Of a DNA stretch of 64,000 nucleotides, positions 16,116 to 25,110 are shown piece by piece. The stretch is taken from positions 1 to 64,000 of the forward strand of contig JAFSKJ010000108.1 of assembly GCA_017449025.1 (NCBI GenBank), read 5' to 3'. The notes under the pieces were generated by a model. It was not told the DNA's origin and did not search any database. It worked only from the letters and a program-made list of their open reading frames with translations. The translations under genes and the position numbers were made by a program. Within the stretch, counting starts at the first letter, position 1. Every line of letters starts with the position of its first letter. This stretch comes from Prevotella sp. GTDB lineage: Bacteria > Bacteroidota > Bacteroidia > Bacteroidales > Bacteroidaceae.

Positions 16116-16165
16116 GTACGCTAAGACGCTAAGTTTTTTCTTTGTGTCTTTGCGTCTTTGCGTAC
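16116..16165. repeat. Imperfect inverted repeat between malQ and the phosphatase
   Basis: The arms GTACGCTAAGACGCTAAG (16116-16133) and CTTTGCGTCTTTGCGTAC (16148-16165) pair at 16 of 18 positions around a T-rich loop. There is no poly-T after it on the minus strand, so a role as intrinsic terminator is doubtful. Confidence 0.7.
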
Positions 16166-16173
16166 AATGGGGG

Positions 16174-18834
16174 TTATCGCTTGCTCCTAGTGATCATGGT
16201 TTTGAGCTTTGTGTTGAAGTGGTGGGCGGCAAGGAGCTGTTCGATGGTGATGTGCATGCGCCACTGCCAGCGGTTGTAGGGGTCGTCGGGGTGATTGATG
16301 CGCTCTTGCTGGGTGTTGTTGGAGCGCAGGGTGCCGTCGATGGCGAGCCAGTCTTGTAGTGAGAGTATGCAGAGCATGGATGGGCAGTAGAGGTGGCGGG
16401 CAATGATTTCTTCTGCGAGGTGTGGGGGTAGTTGTTGGGGTGCGTGGCCTTGTTTCTGGAGCATGGTGGTGTAGTAGCGTTGTGTGCGGTATGGGTTGGC
16501 TTCCCACCAGAGTCTGAGGGGTGGCATGTCGTGGGTCTCGAATGTGGCGACGGAGCGGTAGGGGTAGTGGTCGAGGTGTGTGAACTCGTATGTGCCTTGC
16601 TTGGGCATGGTCTGCACTTGGAGTGTGGCTATGCGGAGGGTGTCGAGCACGGGGGCTACGCATGGGGGCAGGAGCCCGAGGTCTTCGGCGCAGATGAGTA
16701 GGCGGCTGTGGCTGAGTGTGTTGTTGAGCCGCCTGCTGCCGGTGTTGCCCCAGTGGATGTTGTGCCTTTGTTGGAAGTAGTTGTTGTAGATGCGCATGTA
16801 GGCGTCTTTCTCGTCGGCGTTGAGGGCTTGGAAGACGGGCTCCTGCCATGCGTTGATGCGGGGGTGGAAGGTGTCGGGCTGTCGGGGGTCTTCTACGAAG
16901 AGGACGTTGCTGAGGAGTGTCATCATTCCGTCGCGTATCCATATGCTGTTCTCGTCGTTGTGTCCGTGGAAGTGTGCTTCTATCTTTCGCTGGTTGTCGA
17001 GGTGGGGCTTTACTTGGTAGAGGCCGTAGGGCTTGGGGTCGAGGAACTGCTGGCAGACGTATTGTGTGTGGATGCCGAAGAGGTTTTGTAGGATGGTGTC
17101 GTTGATGAAGGGCTGTGTGAGGAGCTGGCGCCGGAATGGGAGTCCGAAGTGTGTGATCTCGCCGGGTGTCATGGGGAGTGCGGGGGAGAAGTGTCCGAGC
17201 TGTGGGGAGAGTGCGGTGTAGGGTATCTCCCATACGCGGAAGTATGCGAGTACATGGTCGATGCGGACGGCGTCGAAGTATTGTTCCATCCACTGGTAGC
17301 GGCTGCGCAGCCATTGGGTTACGGTTGGGGGTGTGTTTGTGTGTGTGGCGGATGTGTCTGCGGCTTCCCAGTTGTAGGTGGGGAATCCCCAGTTCTGGCC
17401 TTGCGGAGAGTGGGCGTCGGGGGGTGCTCCTGTCTGGCTGTCGAGGTTGAACAGGTGTGGCAGCAGGGTTGTCTCTACGCTGTGGCGGTTGATGCCGATG
17501 GGCATGTCGCCTTTGAGTACTACGCCCTTGGAGCGGGCATAGTCGGCGGCGGCCTTGAGTTGGAGGTGGAGGTTGTACTGGGTGTAGATGGTGAGTGTGG
17601 TTTGGCGCTGTTGCTGGTCGGCTGTGAGGTTGGGTGTGTGTGTGCAGAGCCACTCTGTGTAGGGCTTGAGCCAATGGTTGTTGGCTTCTTTCCAGGCTTT
17701 GAAGTGGCTGGTGTCAAGGGTGTCTTTCCCGTGCTCGTCGAAGATGTCTGCCACGTATTGGCGCTTTACGCTGTCTACGGCCTCGTAGTCGCTGTAGGGT
17801 AGGGCGTTGAGCTCTCGCTGCTTGCGGTGGTAAGCTGTCATCTTGTGCTTGTCGGAGAGCTGGCCTAACTGCTCGAGGTCGAGGTAGTGTGGATGGAGTG
17901 CCATGCAGCATGTTATGTTGTAGGGGTGTGAGTCGTGCCAGTGTCCGTCGGTGGTAGTGTCGTTGACGGGGAGGGTCTGTATGACTTTCATGCCTGTGGC
18001 TACGGCCCAGTCGACGAAGCGTCGCAGGTCGCCGAAGTCTCCTACTCCATAGCTGTGCTGGCTGCGGAGGGAGAAGACTGGGACTACAACGCCTGCGAGG
18101 CGCCATGTGTGCTCGCGGAGCCTGAGTGTTTCTCCGTAGTGCACGTGTACCTGACCGTCGGCAATGTGGTTGTGGACAATGCGGTTGTCTCCCTCTTCCC
18201 AGCTTACAAGCTGGTTTGTGGTCTTGTCGATGACTACATATTTATATTCAAGTGGAAGGGCAATGGCGTCGGCATTGACGGACAGGAGCCAGTCGTGCTG
18301 TCCCACATACTCCATGGGGAGATACTTGGCGGGACTCCACGACCCCATTGCGGGATGGCTGCCGACGATGGCTACGGCCTGTGGGGCCTCTACTTGTGGT
18401 GCGGACACCCTGAAGAGGAGTGTCTTGCGGTATAGGGGCACGCGGAGGGGCTTTGCCTGTTCGCCGTGGGGCAGGTGGCGTGTGGTGAGATAGGCGTTGC
18501 TGTAGAGATGGAATGCGAGGGGGCGGTCGCGCCACTGGTCGGAGAAGAGGTAGTGCTTGGAATGGTCGAAGAAGTATGTGCGTGGCACGAGTGTCCACTC
18601 GCGCCGCAACAGCTGTCCCTCGGCTCCCTCTACCTGATAGTGGTAGGTGATGGAGGTGATTGGGTGGTGGCGGGACTCCACGGCAGCGGTCTCTAACGTC
18701 CACGTCAAGCCGTCGAGGGTCTGCATGGCCAAGTTCTGTGTCCTGCAGGTACCGTGGTCACTTCGGTAGGATAGCACGGCGTGTAGGCTTTCGCCCCATT
18801 GTGTAGCGTAGTTTATGGAGAAATTCAGCTTCAC
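16174..18834 (-). CDS. malQ: 4-alpha-glucanotransferase (GH77) with N-terminal starch-binding domains
   Basis: An 886-residue amylomaltase, which transfers maltodextrin units between glucans in glycogen and starch metabolism. The first 250 or so residues hold two CBM20-like starch-binding modules (VGSHPAMGSWSPAKYLPM is the typical second one). The GH77 barrel follows, with VRIDHVLAYFRVWEIP (nucleophile Asp), LICAEDLGLLPP (acid/base Glu) and ETHDMPPLRLWW. This length and layout match the plant DPE2 and Bacteroidetes type. It starts 3 nt after the DUF5606 gene in the nusB operon. Its partner enzyme glycogen phosphorylase lies at 39840-42410. Confidence 0.93.
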   Translation of the reverse strand: MKLNFSINYATQWGESLHAVLSYRSDHGTCRTQNLAMQTLDGLTWTLETAAVESRHHPITSITYHYQVEGAEGQLLRREWTLVPRTYFFDHSKHYLFSDQWRDRPLAFHLYSNAYLTTRHLPHGEQAKPLRVPLYRKTLLFRVSAPQVEAPQAVAIVGSHPAMGSWSPAKYLPMEYVGQHDWLLSVNADAIALPLEYKYVVIDKTTNQLVSWEEGDNRIVHNHIADGQVHVHYGETLRLREHTWRLAGVVVPVFSLRSQHSYGVGDFGDLRRFVDWAVATGMKVIQTLPVNDTTTDGHWHDSHPYNITCCMALHPHYLDLEQLGQLSDKHKMTAYHRKQRELNALPYSDYEAVDSVKRQYVADIFDEHGKDTLDTSHFKAWKEANNHWLKPYTEWLCTHTPNLTADQQQRQTTLTIYTQYNLHLQLKAAADYARSKGVVLKGDMPIGINRHSVETTLLPHLFNLDSQTGAPPDAHSPQGQNWGFPTYNWEAADTSATHTNTPPTVTQWLRSRYQWMEQYFDAVRIDHVLAYFRVWEIPYTALSPQLGHFSPALPMTPGEITHFGLPFRRQLLTQPFINDTILQNLFGIHTQYVCQQFLDPKPYGLYQVKPHLDNQRKIEAHFHGHNDENSIWIRDGMMTLLSNVLFVEDPRQPDTFHPRINAWQEPVFQALNADEKDAYMRIYNNYFQQRHNIHWGNTGSRRLNNTLSHSRLLICAEDLGLLPPCVAPVLDTLRIATLQVQTMPKQGTYEFTHLDHYPYRSVATFETHDMPPLRLWWEANPYRTQRYYTTMLQKQGHAPQQLPPHLAEEIIARHLYCPSMLCILSLQDWLAIDGTLRSNNTQQERINHPDDPYNRWQWRMHITIEQLLAAHHFNTKLKTMITRSKR

Positions 18835-18837
18835 TTG

Positions 18838-19293
18838 TTACTGTTGTTGTTCTTCGTCTTTGCGGTTGTCGATGTTGTCGCCCTCAGTGGGTTTCATCTC
18901 TTCCTTGAAGTCGGTGATTCCGTTGTCTATGAGTATGTTGTACCACTGTAGCAGCTTCTTGATGTCGCTGTTGTGCACGCGCTCGCGGTCGAAGTTGGGG
19001 AGTATCTTCGAGAAATACTGGCGCAGCTCGTCGCCGGTAGCCTTCTTTATGTCGATGGAGGCTTTCTTGCCGTTTTCAAGGGTCTTGAGGCTTTCTAAGA
19101 CATCCATCAGTGGCACGTCGTCTGTTTCTGTGAACATTGCTATGTCTGCGAGCGACGTGATCCTGTCGTTGGAGAAGGCGGGCATGCGCCGGTGGTCGCT
19201 GTCGAGTGTTTCCACAATGAGGTTGTTCTTTCCGCGTGATACGAGTTTGTAGAGTCCGGGCTTTCCGGCAATGGATAGAATTGTCTGTTGCAT
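18838..19293 (-). CDS. DUF5606 domain protein
   Basis: This 151-residue protein has a small beta domain at the N-terminus (LSIAGKPGLYKLVSRGKNNLIVE) and then helices (VLESLKTLENGK, DELRQYFSKILPNFDRERVH). It ends in an acidic tail of Asp, Glu and Gln. It matches the Bacteroidetes family DUF5606, which is widely conserved next to coaE-like genes and has no known function. It lies 9 nt after coaE and 3 nt before malQ, so it is part of the leftward operon. Confidence 0.8.
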   Translation of the reverse strand: MQQTILSIAGKPGLYKLVSRGKNNLIVETLDSDHRRMPAFSNDRITSLADIAMFTETDDVPLMDVLESLKTLENGKKASIDIKKATGDELRQYFSKILPNFDRERVHNSDIKKLLQWYNILIDNGITDFKEEMKPTEGDNIDNRKDEEQQQ

Positions 19294-19302
19294 GATAATT
19301 GT

Positions 19303-19902
19303 TTATAGCTTGTTAATGTTTTGTTTGTTTTCTTGTTCTGATAGCTTTTGCAGTAGAAGGTCGATTTGGCTGTCGATGTCGCAGACGCCGTCGTTGACAA
19401 TCTCGAAGTGGGCTCTCTGCCGCACTTGCTGCTGGGGCCACTGCCTGTGCATCCATTCGATGGCTTTTTCCTTGGTGATGGAGTCTCGTGCCATGATGCG
19501 CTGGATGCGCAATTCCTCTGGTGCGGTGACAACCACCACGTTGTCGACGAGTGTGTATATTCCCGACTCGTAGATGATGGCGCTCTCCATCCATTTCTCT
19601 CCGCTCTTTTCGAAGTCGCTGAAGACTGCGGGGTGGACGATGTCGTCGACGGCCTTGGCGTTGGCATCGGAGGTGAGCAGAAATTGTGCCACGGCAGCCT
19701 TGTTAAGCTCGTATGTGCCATGCTCGAAGCGGTAGGTGTTGGGGCCGATGAGTGCGGTGAGCTTTTGGCGCAGTTCTGCTGAAGTGCGCATGAGCCTCTT
19801 GGCGGCAGCGTCGCAGTCGTAGACTGTTATGCCGCGTGTCTTGAGTCTCTGGCATACGTAGCTTTTGCCGCTGCCTATTCCTCCGGTTATTCCTGTCTTC
19901 AT
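19303..19902 (-). CDS. coaE: Dephospho-CoA kinase
   Basis: A 199-residue P-loop kinase that phosphorylates the ribose 3'-hydroxyl of dephospho-CoA, the last step of CoA synthesis. The Walker A motif is GGIGSGKSYV (7-16). The lid and substrate regions are recognisable as VDDIVHPAVFSDFE and VVVVTAPEELRIQRIMARD. Length and motifs match the family. Its ATG overlaps the end of the ybbR-like gene by 4 nt. It sits in the common Bacteroidales order yajC-ybbR-coaE. Confidence 0.93.
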   Translation of the reverse strand: MKTGITGGIGSGKSYVCQRLKTRGITVYDCDAAAKRLMRTSAELRQKLTALIGPNTYRFEHGTYELNKAAVAQFLLTSDANAKAVDDIVHPAVFSDFEKSGEKWMESAIIYESGIYTLVDNVVVVTAPEELRIQRIMARDSITKEKAIEWMHRQWPQQQVRQRAHFEIVNDGVCDIDSQIDLLLQKLSEQENKQNINKL

Positions 19903-20894
19903 TGTTGCGTTGTTGTTGGTGGCTCTTCAATGAGGTAGTCAACCTGCTTTGTCAGCAGTTGGGCCTTTGATATTCCGTTGGGCATCTGCTGCAGGTAGAT
20001 GGTGCACTTCTCCGACGGGTTTTCCATCAGCTCGTTGTAGTTGGCAACGACAGTGAAGTCGCTGGCCTTCAAGGTGCGGTAGACGCTGGCTCCGGTGACA
20101 AATCTCACGCTCACCTTTGCTGGGAATGTGCGTAGCACTTTTCCTTCCGGCATGTTGATGCCTTGGACGGGTATTCCGTCGATGCTTTCTTCTGTGAGCA
20201 CGTCGGTGTAGAATCCAACCTTTATCCTGTCGGGTATGATTTTCACGCCTTCTGTCTTGCGCATCTTGCACTCCACGGTGAGGGTGTCGCGGAAGTTCAC
20301 GTAGTTGAGCTGCTCTGTATAGACGGTCTTTATGCTGTCGAGCTTTTCTTCGGAGGCGAAGACGGTGACGCTGTCGGGCCAGTATTCCACGTGGCTTATG
20401 AAATAGAGGTTTTCGGGTATCACCCTTCCGCTCCATCTCACAGGCACTCGTTTCCTGGCGCCGGTGTTGTAGAAGAATTCATACTTGCCGGTGCTGCTGC
20501 CGGTAATCTTGGTTGAGCTTACGAAATTCCTTGTTGCCAGCTTCTGTAGTTCTGCGCCACTGACCATTCCAGTGCCGTTTCCTCGGTCGTAGAGCTTGAA
20601 GTTGATATCTATGGGCTTTATTCCCTTGCCGTAGAGATAGGCCAAGATGACAATGCCCTTGTCGCGTACGGTCATCTTGACAGTGTCTGTCTCGTCGGAA
20701 GTGAGCATGATCTCCTTTGGCATGTTTAAGATGCGCAATGGCACTGCCACCTCGCGCTCATAGTCTTCGTTGAGGGCCATGCCAAGCCAGAAGATGCCTG
20801 AGAGTGCCAAGAAAAACAGGAAAATAAGGAATTCCCTGTTCCCTTTGCTGAACAGAAAATTCCTTATTATGCTGAATATTCTTGAAGATTCCAC
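19899..20894 (-). CDS. YbbR-like domain protein
   Basis: A 331-residue protein with one N-terminal membrane segment (EFLIFLFFLALSGIFWLGMA, about 19-38). Extracytoplasmic YbbR-type beta repeats follow (PLRILNMPKEIMLTSDETDTV.., VRFVTGASVYRTLKASDFTV). YbbR proteins in other phyla anchor or regulate diadenylate cyclase; here no cdaA gene adjoins. The gene overlaps coaE by 4 nt and follows yajC by 33 nt, which is its usual place in Bacteroidales. The role in the envelope is unknown. Confidence 0.85.
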   Translation of the reverse strand: MESSRIFSIIRNFLFSKGNREFLIFLFFLALSGIFWLGMALNEDYEREVAVPLRILNMPKEIMLTSDETDTVKMTVRDKGIVILAYLYGKGIKPIDINFKLYDRGNGTGMVSGAELQKLATRNFVSSTKITGSSTGKYEFFYNTGARKRVPVRWSGRVIPENLYFISHVEYWPDSVTVFASEEKLDSIKTVYTEQLNYVNFRDTLTVECKMRKTEGVKIIPDRIKVGFYTDVLTEESIDGIPVQGINMPEGKVLRTFPAKVSVRFVTGASVYRTLKASDFTVVANYNELMENPSEKCTIYLQQMPNGISKAQLLTKQVDYLIEEPPTTTQQ

Positions 20895-20927
20895 TTCTTT
20901 GGCAGGGGTTGTGTTGACGTAGGCTGT

Positions 20928-21248
20928 TTACTTGGCCAATGGCATGCTGTTCATGTCCTTATACACGAATGCCTTGTCTACGGTAACGGTCACGCCACGG
21001 GAAATCTCGATGTCTATTGTCTGGTTCTCCAGGTTAATGCGCTTTACCGTGCCGTGGATGCCGCCCCCGACGATGACGGGTGTGCCTTCGGTCAGTGAGT
21101 TCTGGAACTGCTGTATTTCCTTTTGCCGTTTCTGCTGTGGACGTATCATGAAGAACCACATGATGGCGAAGAATACTACTATCATCAGAATCATCGGCAG
21201 GGAGCTTGCTCCTTGTGCTGCCTGTGCAGCTAAGAATAATGTGTTCAT
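20928..21248 (-). CDS. yajC: Preprotein translocase subunit YajC
   Basis: A protein of 106 residues with one membrane helix (LPMILMIVVFFAIMWFFMI, 17-35), then the signature RPQQKRQKEIQQF and the small cytoplasmic beta domain (TVKRINLENQTIDIEISRGVTVTV). YajC associates with SecDF and the SecYEG channel. It lies between nusB and the ybbR-like gene, the usual Bacteroidales order. Confidence 0.95.
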   Translation of the reverse strand: MNTLFLAAQAAQGASSLPMILMIVVFFAIMWFFMIRPQQKRQKEIQQFQNSLTEGTPVIVGGGIHGTVKRINLENQTIDIEISRGVTVTVDKAFVYKDMNSMPLAK

Positions 21249-21272
21249 TGTTGGCTATTGTTTTTATTTGGT

Positions 21273-22232
21273 TTATTCGTTGAACTTCTTTGCGTTGCGC
21301 GGCTCGTCCATGTGTTTTATCAGCTTTCCTGACCGTATCAGATGACGGGCAATGGCGTCTAACATGCCGTTGATGTAGCCGCTGCTCTTGGGCGTGGAGT
21401 AGAGCTTGGCTATCTCCACGAACTCGTTGATGGTGACGCTGATGGGTATGCTCGGGAAGTTGAGCATCTCGGCAATGGCTATCTGCATTATCACCACGTC
21501 CATGTATGCCAGCCTGGAGAAGTCCCAGTTGCGTGAAGCCTCGCTCATGAAGCGTTGGTACTCGTTGGCGTTGAGCAGTGTGGCGCGGAACAGCTTGCGG
21601 GCATAATCCTTTTCCTCCTCGCTGTGGAATTCGGGCAGCAGCTCCTGCTTTGCCCCATTCTGCTCTTCGAAGCGCTTGATGGTTTTCAGGACGAATGTGT
21701 CGATAATCTCCTTGTCGTCATTCCAATAGAGGCTCTGCTCTTCAAGCAGTGCGTCAAGCTCTTCGTTCTCCTGGATAAGGGTGCGGTAGATGCGGCGCCA
21801 CAACTCACGGTCGGCCTCGTAGTTGTCTGCGTGGCTTTCCATATATTCTTTATATATAATGCTCTCAACAATCTGGTTGTATAGCTTGCCTACGAACTCC
21901 GGCATGTCCTGCCATGTGTTTTTCTGGTTCTCCATGAATTCCTGCAACTGGTGGTTAGATTCCAGCTGCAAGGTGAAACGGTTGAGTGCAAACTTCGGCG
22001 ACGGCTCCTCGGTGCCCTCACGCTTGGCCTTGTTCTGGGCTATCTCCAATCTGCGCCCCGCCTCCTTGCCTATTGCCACAATCAGTGCCAGCAAGTAGTT
22101 GTAGAGGTCGTAAGCCTTTGACAGGCTGAAGAAGAGTTCCTTCTCTGCAGAGTCAATGTTCTTGTTACCGTTCTGATAATAAGCATAGGTTAACTGAACA
22201 ATCTTGATTCTTATGATTTCCCGATTAATCAT
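21273..22232 (-). CDS. nusB: Transcription antitermination protein NusB
   Basis: This 319-residue protein is much longer than the E. coli protein (139). The C-terminal 140 residues hold the NusB helical domain (YARKLFRATLLNANEYQRF, RLAYMDVVIMQIAIAEMLNF, ISVTINEFVEIAKLYSTPKS). The N-terminal half is a helical extension that starts with NREIIRIKIVQLTYAYYQNG and is normal for Bacteroidetes. NusB joins NusE in antitermination of rRNA operons. It is the first gene of a leftward operon with a well-formed promoter 50 nt upstream. Confidence 0.93.
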   Translation of the reverse strand: MINREIIRIKIVQLTYAYYQNGNKNIDSAEKELFFSLSKAYDLYNYLLALIVAIGKEAGRRLEIAQNKAKREGTEEPSPKFALNRFTLQLESNHQLQEFMENQKNTWQDMPEFVGKLYNQIVESIIYKEYMESHADNYEADRELWRRIYRTLIQENEELDALLEEQSLYWNDDKEIIDTFVLKTIKRFEEQNGAKQELLPEFHSEEEKDYARKLFRATLLNANEYQRFMSEASRNWDFSRLAYMDVVIMQIAIAEMLNFPSIPISVTINEFVEIAKLYSTPKSSGYINGMLDAIARHLIRSGKLIKHMDEPRNAKKFNE

Positions 22233-22284
22233 CTTATTGCCTATGATTGATGAATTCTTGTTAGTTTTGTTGTATTATCGTGTG

Positions 22285-22315
22285 CAAATTTAGTAAGAAA
22301 AACGAGAATATGCAA
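22285..22315 (-). promoter_or_regulatory. Promoter of the nusB operon
   Basis: On the minus strand TTG (22313-22315), a 20-nt spacer and TAAATTTG (22285-22292) match the Bacteroidetes -33/-7 pattern, 53 nt before the nusB start. Confidence 0.75.
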
Positions 22316-22376
22316 GAAAACAGCCTCTTTTTTCAAAAAAAACGTCTGGAATGTGATGTATATCATATTTTTTTTG

Positions 22377-22384
22377 TACTTTTG
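22377..22384 (+). promoter_or_regulatory. Promoter -7 box of the rplY operon
   Basis: TACTTTTG followed by CACC matches TAnnTTTG. It leaves a 5' untranslated stretch of about 75 nt before rplY. The -33 element is weak. Confidence 0.6.
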
Positions 22385-22466
22385 CACCGCTTTTTTCGTG
22401 TGATGGCGAATTAAGTGTAAGATTAAATCAATTATTAACAACTTAATTTAGAGTAACACAACTGTT

Positions 22467-23066
22467 ATGAAAGAGATTAATTTAAGCGGAAAGAAGCGCG
22501 AAGCCACAGGCAAGAAAGCCTCAAAGCTGCAGCGCAAGGAGGGACTCATTCCCTGCAATCTTTATGGTGAGAAGCGCGACGACAAGGGTGCACCCGTTGC
22601 CCTGGCATTTGCCAGCCCAATGTCTGAGCTTCGCAAGGTTATCTATTCTCCACATGTCTATGTGGTGAACATCAACATTGACGGTGAAAACCATGTGGCA
22701 GTCATCAAGGAGCTGCAGTTCCATCCCACCACAGATGCCCTTATCCATGCCGACTTCTACGAGGTTAGCGAGCAGAAGCCCATCACTGTGGGTATTCCTG
22801 TCAAGCTCAACGGATTGGCCCAGGGTGTGCGCGATGGTGGTAAGATAAATCTCTCCATCCGTAAGATTAATGTCACCGCTCCATACAAGAACATTCCTGA
22901 AGTGCTCAATATCGACGTTACAAACCTCGGTCTGGGCAAGTCTATCAAGGTTGGAGACCTGAGTTTCGAGGGTCTTGAGATTGCTACTCCCTCTCAGGTG
23001 GTGGTCTGCTCAGTGAAGTCTACACGTGCTTCACGTTCTGCCGCTGCTGCCGAGGCTGCACAATAA
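22467..23066 (+). CDS. rplY: 50S ribosomal protein L25/general stress protein Ctc
   Basis: A protein of 199 residues, made of the L25 5S-rRNA-binding domain (ATGKKASKLQRKEGLIPCNLYG..) and the TL5/CTC C-terminal beta domain (VGIPVKLNGLAQGVRDGGKI.., IDVTNLGLGKSIKVGDL). It ends in an Ala-rich tail. The two-domain form is standard in Bacteroidetes. It heads a rightward operon and is followed after 11 nt by pth, a pairing common to many phyla. Confidence 0.95.
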   Translation: MKEINLSGKKREATGKKASKLQRKEGLIPCNLYGEKRDDKGAPVALAFASPMSELRKVIYSPHVYVVNINIDGENHVAVIKELQFHPTTDALIHADFYEVSEQKPITVGIPVKLNGLAQGVRDGGKINLSIRKINVTAPYKNIPEVLNIDVTNLGLGKSIKVGDLSFEGLEIATPSQVVVCSVKSTRASRSAAAAEAAQ

Positions 23067-23077
23067 TGTGCTGACGT

Positions 23078-23680
23078 ATGGACAAGTACTTGATTGTTGG
23101 ACTGGGAAATCCGGGCGAGGAATACGCTCTGACCCGCCACAATACTGGATTCATGGTGTTGGATGCTTTCGCGAAAGCATCCAACGCTGTTTTCGGCGAT
23201 CGACGTTACGGATACGTGGCCGAGGCTTCGGTGAAGGGCCGCAAGGTGTTCTTGCTAAAGCCTACTACTTACATGAACCTGAGTGGTAATGCAGTGCGCT
23301 ACTGGCTGAACAAGGAGGACATTGACCAGCAGCGGCTGCTTGTCGTCAGCGACGATGTGGCACTGCCGTTAGGCCAGTTCCGCCTAAAAGCCAACGGCTC
23401 CAATGGCGGGCACAATGGCCTGGGCCACATCCAGCAGCTCATAGGCCAGCAGTATGCACGGTTGCGCATGGGCATAGGCAACGACTATCCCCAGGGCGGC
23501 CAGATTGACTGGGTGCTGGGCAAGTATAGCGATGAGGAGATGGAGCTGTTGCAGCCCTCGATCAATACCGCCACGGAGATTATCAAGAGCTTTGTGCTTG
23601 CCGGTATCGACATCACTATGAATCAGTTTAACAAACTGGGAAAGAACGTCCCAGCATCTCATACAGAGAAGAATGGATAG
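23078..23680 (+). CDS. pth: Peptidyl-tRNA hydrolase
   Basis: The enzyme has 200 residues and releases peptides from peptidyl-tRNA that drops off ribosomes. Its motifs are [20 protein letters not shown], with the catalytic His at about residue 21, [12 protein letters not shown] and [12 protein letters not shown]. All key residues are present and the length is normal. It follows rplY and overlaps the S4-domain gene by 8 nt. Confidence 0.95.
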   Translation: MDKYLIVGLGNPGEEYALTRHNTGFMVLDAFAKASNAVFGDRRYGYVAEASVKGRKVFLLKPTTYMNLSGNAVRYWLNKEDIDQQRLLVVSDDVALPLGQFRLKANGSNGGHNGLGHIQQLIGQQYARLRMGIGNDYPQGGQIDWVLGKYSDEEMELLQPSINTATEIIKSFVLAGIDITMNQFNKLGKNVPASHTEKNG

Positions 23681-24128
23681 ACGGAATGAGGGCTTAAGCG
23701 GGCTTGCCCGGCTTGACAAGTGGCTGTGGGCTGCGCGTATCTTCAAGACGCGCTCCATAGCCTCTGATGCATGCAAGAACGGCCGTGTGGCTGTCAATGG
23801 CACCAACGTCAAGCCATCGCGGATGGTCAAAGTAGGCGACGTGGTAAGCGTGCGTAAGCCGCCGGTGACATTCTCCTTCCGCATATTAAAGACCATTGAG
23901 CAGCGTGTCGGGGCAAAGCTGCTGCCGGAGATCTATGAGAACATAACTCCACAGGACCAGTACGAGTTGCTTGAGATGAACCGCATCAGCGGCTTTGTAG
24001 ACCGTGCACGTGGCACAGGGCGGCCAACGAAGAAAGAGCGCCGTGCCATGGATGCATTTGTAGCCCCGTCGCTGGGCGACTTTTCCGACTTCGACTTCGG
24101 TGACGACTGGGATTCTGAAGAGGAATAA
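23673..24128 (+). CDS. S4-domain RNA-binding protein, HslR/Hsp15-like
   Basis: A protein of 151 residues with an S4 domain at the N-terminus ([40 protein letters not shown]). A basic segment ([15 protein letters not shown]) and an acidic tail ([16 protein letters not shown]) follow. Hsp15 rescues stalled 50S subunits that carry nascent chains, which fits the neighbouring pth gene. It overlaps pth by 8 nt. Confidence 0.88.
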   Translation: MDRRNEGLSGLARLDKWLWAARIFKTRSIASDACKNGRVAVNGTNVKPSRMVKVGDVVSVRKPPVTFSFRILKTIEQRVGAKLLPEIYENITPQDQYELLEMNRISGFVDRARGTGRPTKKERRAMDAFVAPSLGDFSDFDFGDDWDSEEE

Positions 24129-24140
24129 TCTGGTATTACT

Positions 24141-25100
24141 ATGTTGTTAGACATTATAATTATAGTTGTTGGAGTGGCAATGGTGCTTTGGGGTGCCGAT
24201 CGCCTTACTGATGGAGCATCGGAACTTGCTCGCCGCATGAATGTACCGGAGATGGTTATCGGCCTGACGATAGTGGCTGCCGGTACGTCTGCCCCTGAGT
24301 TGTTCGTGAGCATGGTGTCGGCACTGAAAGGCACGCCAGACTTGGCCGTGGGCAACGTGGTTGGCTCGAACATAATGAATACGATGCTCATTGTCGGAGT
24401 GACGGCAATGGTCGCTCCGATGGTCATTGCCCGTTCCACTGTCATGAAGGACATACCATTTACGGTGGTGGCCTCAATGCTTCTTTTTGTGCTCATCATG
24501 GACTCATTCAAGTCTTTTTCTCTTGCAGGAAACGTTATCGGCCGCCTCGACGGCGTAGCTCTTCTGTCGGGCTTCGCTGCATTCATGTACTACACATTCA
24601 CTGTGGCGCGCAAGGGAGCGGCTGACGATGAAAACAAAGAACGGAAGCCAAAGAACGTGTGGGTGAGCTTGGGCTATGTGGTTATAGGCCTTGCATGTCT
24701 TGTGATAGGCTCCAATCTCTTCGTTGACTCTGCATCGGCTGTGGCATCGGCAATGGGAGTGAGCGAGAGCGTGATAGGCCTTACCATCGTGGCGGGAGGT
24801 ACGTCGCTGCCGGAGTTGGCAACAAGCGTTGTGGCTGCGCGTAAAGGACAGTCGGCCATGGCTATAGGAAATGTAATAGGCTCCAATGTGTTCAACATAC
24901 TGCTGATTCTCGGAATAACAGCCACCATCTGTCCCATGCAGATTGAGGGCATCACGCTTGTCGACCTCGGCGTCATGCTTGGTTCGGTGCTCATGCTGTG
25001 GGGCTTTTCGTTTACTAAGCTTAAGGTGGAGCGCTGGGAGGGTGCAGTGCTCACTGTGGGCTATGCAGTCTATCTCTGCTGGCTTCTCTACACCATATAG
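24141..25100 (+). CDS. Calcium/sodium antiporter, CaCA family (YrbG-like)
   Basis: An inner-membrane exchanger of 319 residues with two inverted halves. Each half carries an alpha-repeat signature: TIVAAGTSAPELFVS and GNVVGSNIMN in the first, TIVAGGTSLPELATS and GNVIGSNVFN in the second. Each half has about five membrane helices. The acidic residues in the PEL motifs would coordinate the ions. It follows the S4 gene by 12 nt. The 48 nt after its stop are almost entirely the preQ1 riboswitch of the next gene. Confidence 0.92.
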   Translation: MLLDIIIIVVGVAMVLWGADRLTDGASELARRMNVPEMVIGLTIVAAGTSAPELFVSMVSALKGTPDLAVGNVVGSNIMNTMLIVGVTAMVAPMVIARSTVMKDIPFTVVASMLLFVLIMDSFKSFSLAGNVIGRLDGVALLSGFAAFMYYTFTVARKGAADDENKERKPKNVWVSLGYVVIGLACLVIGSNLFVDSASAVASAMGVSESVIGLTIVAGGTSLPELATSVVAARKGQSAMAIGNVIGSNVFNILLILGITATICPMQIEGITLVDLGVMLGSVLMLWGFSFTKLKVERWEGAVLTVGYAVYLCWLLYTI

Positions 25101-25110
25101 TCCACCCTAC

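Noticed and set aside
16116..16165. Intrinsic terminator of malQ
   Set aside because: The stem is good, but there is no T-run on the exit side of the minus strand, so I list it only as an inverted repeat.
16187..17674. Open frame of 495 codons on the minus strand, offset from malQ
   Set aside because: It lies wholly inside malQ, and its translation is an Arg/Pro/His-rich sequence typical of a shifted frame in GC-rich DNA. malQ has all GH77 motifs.
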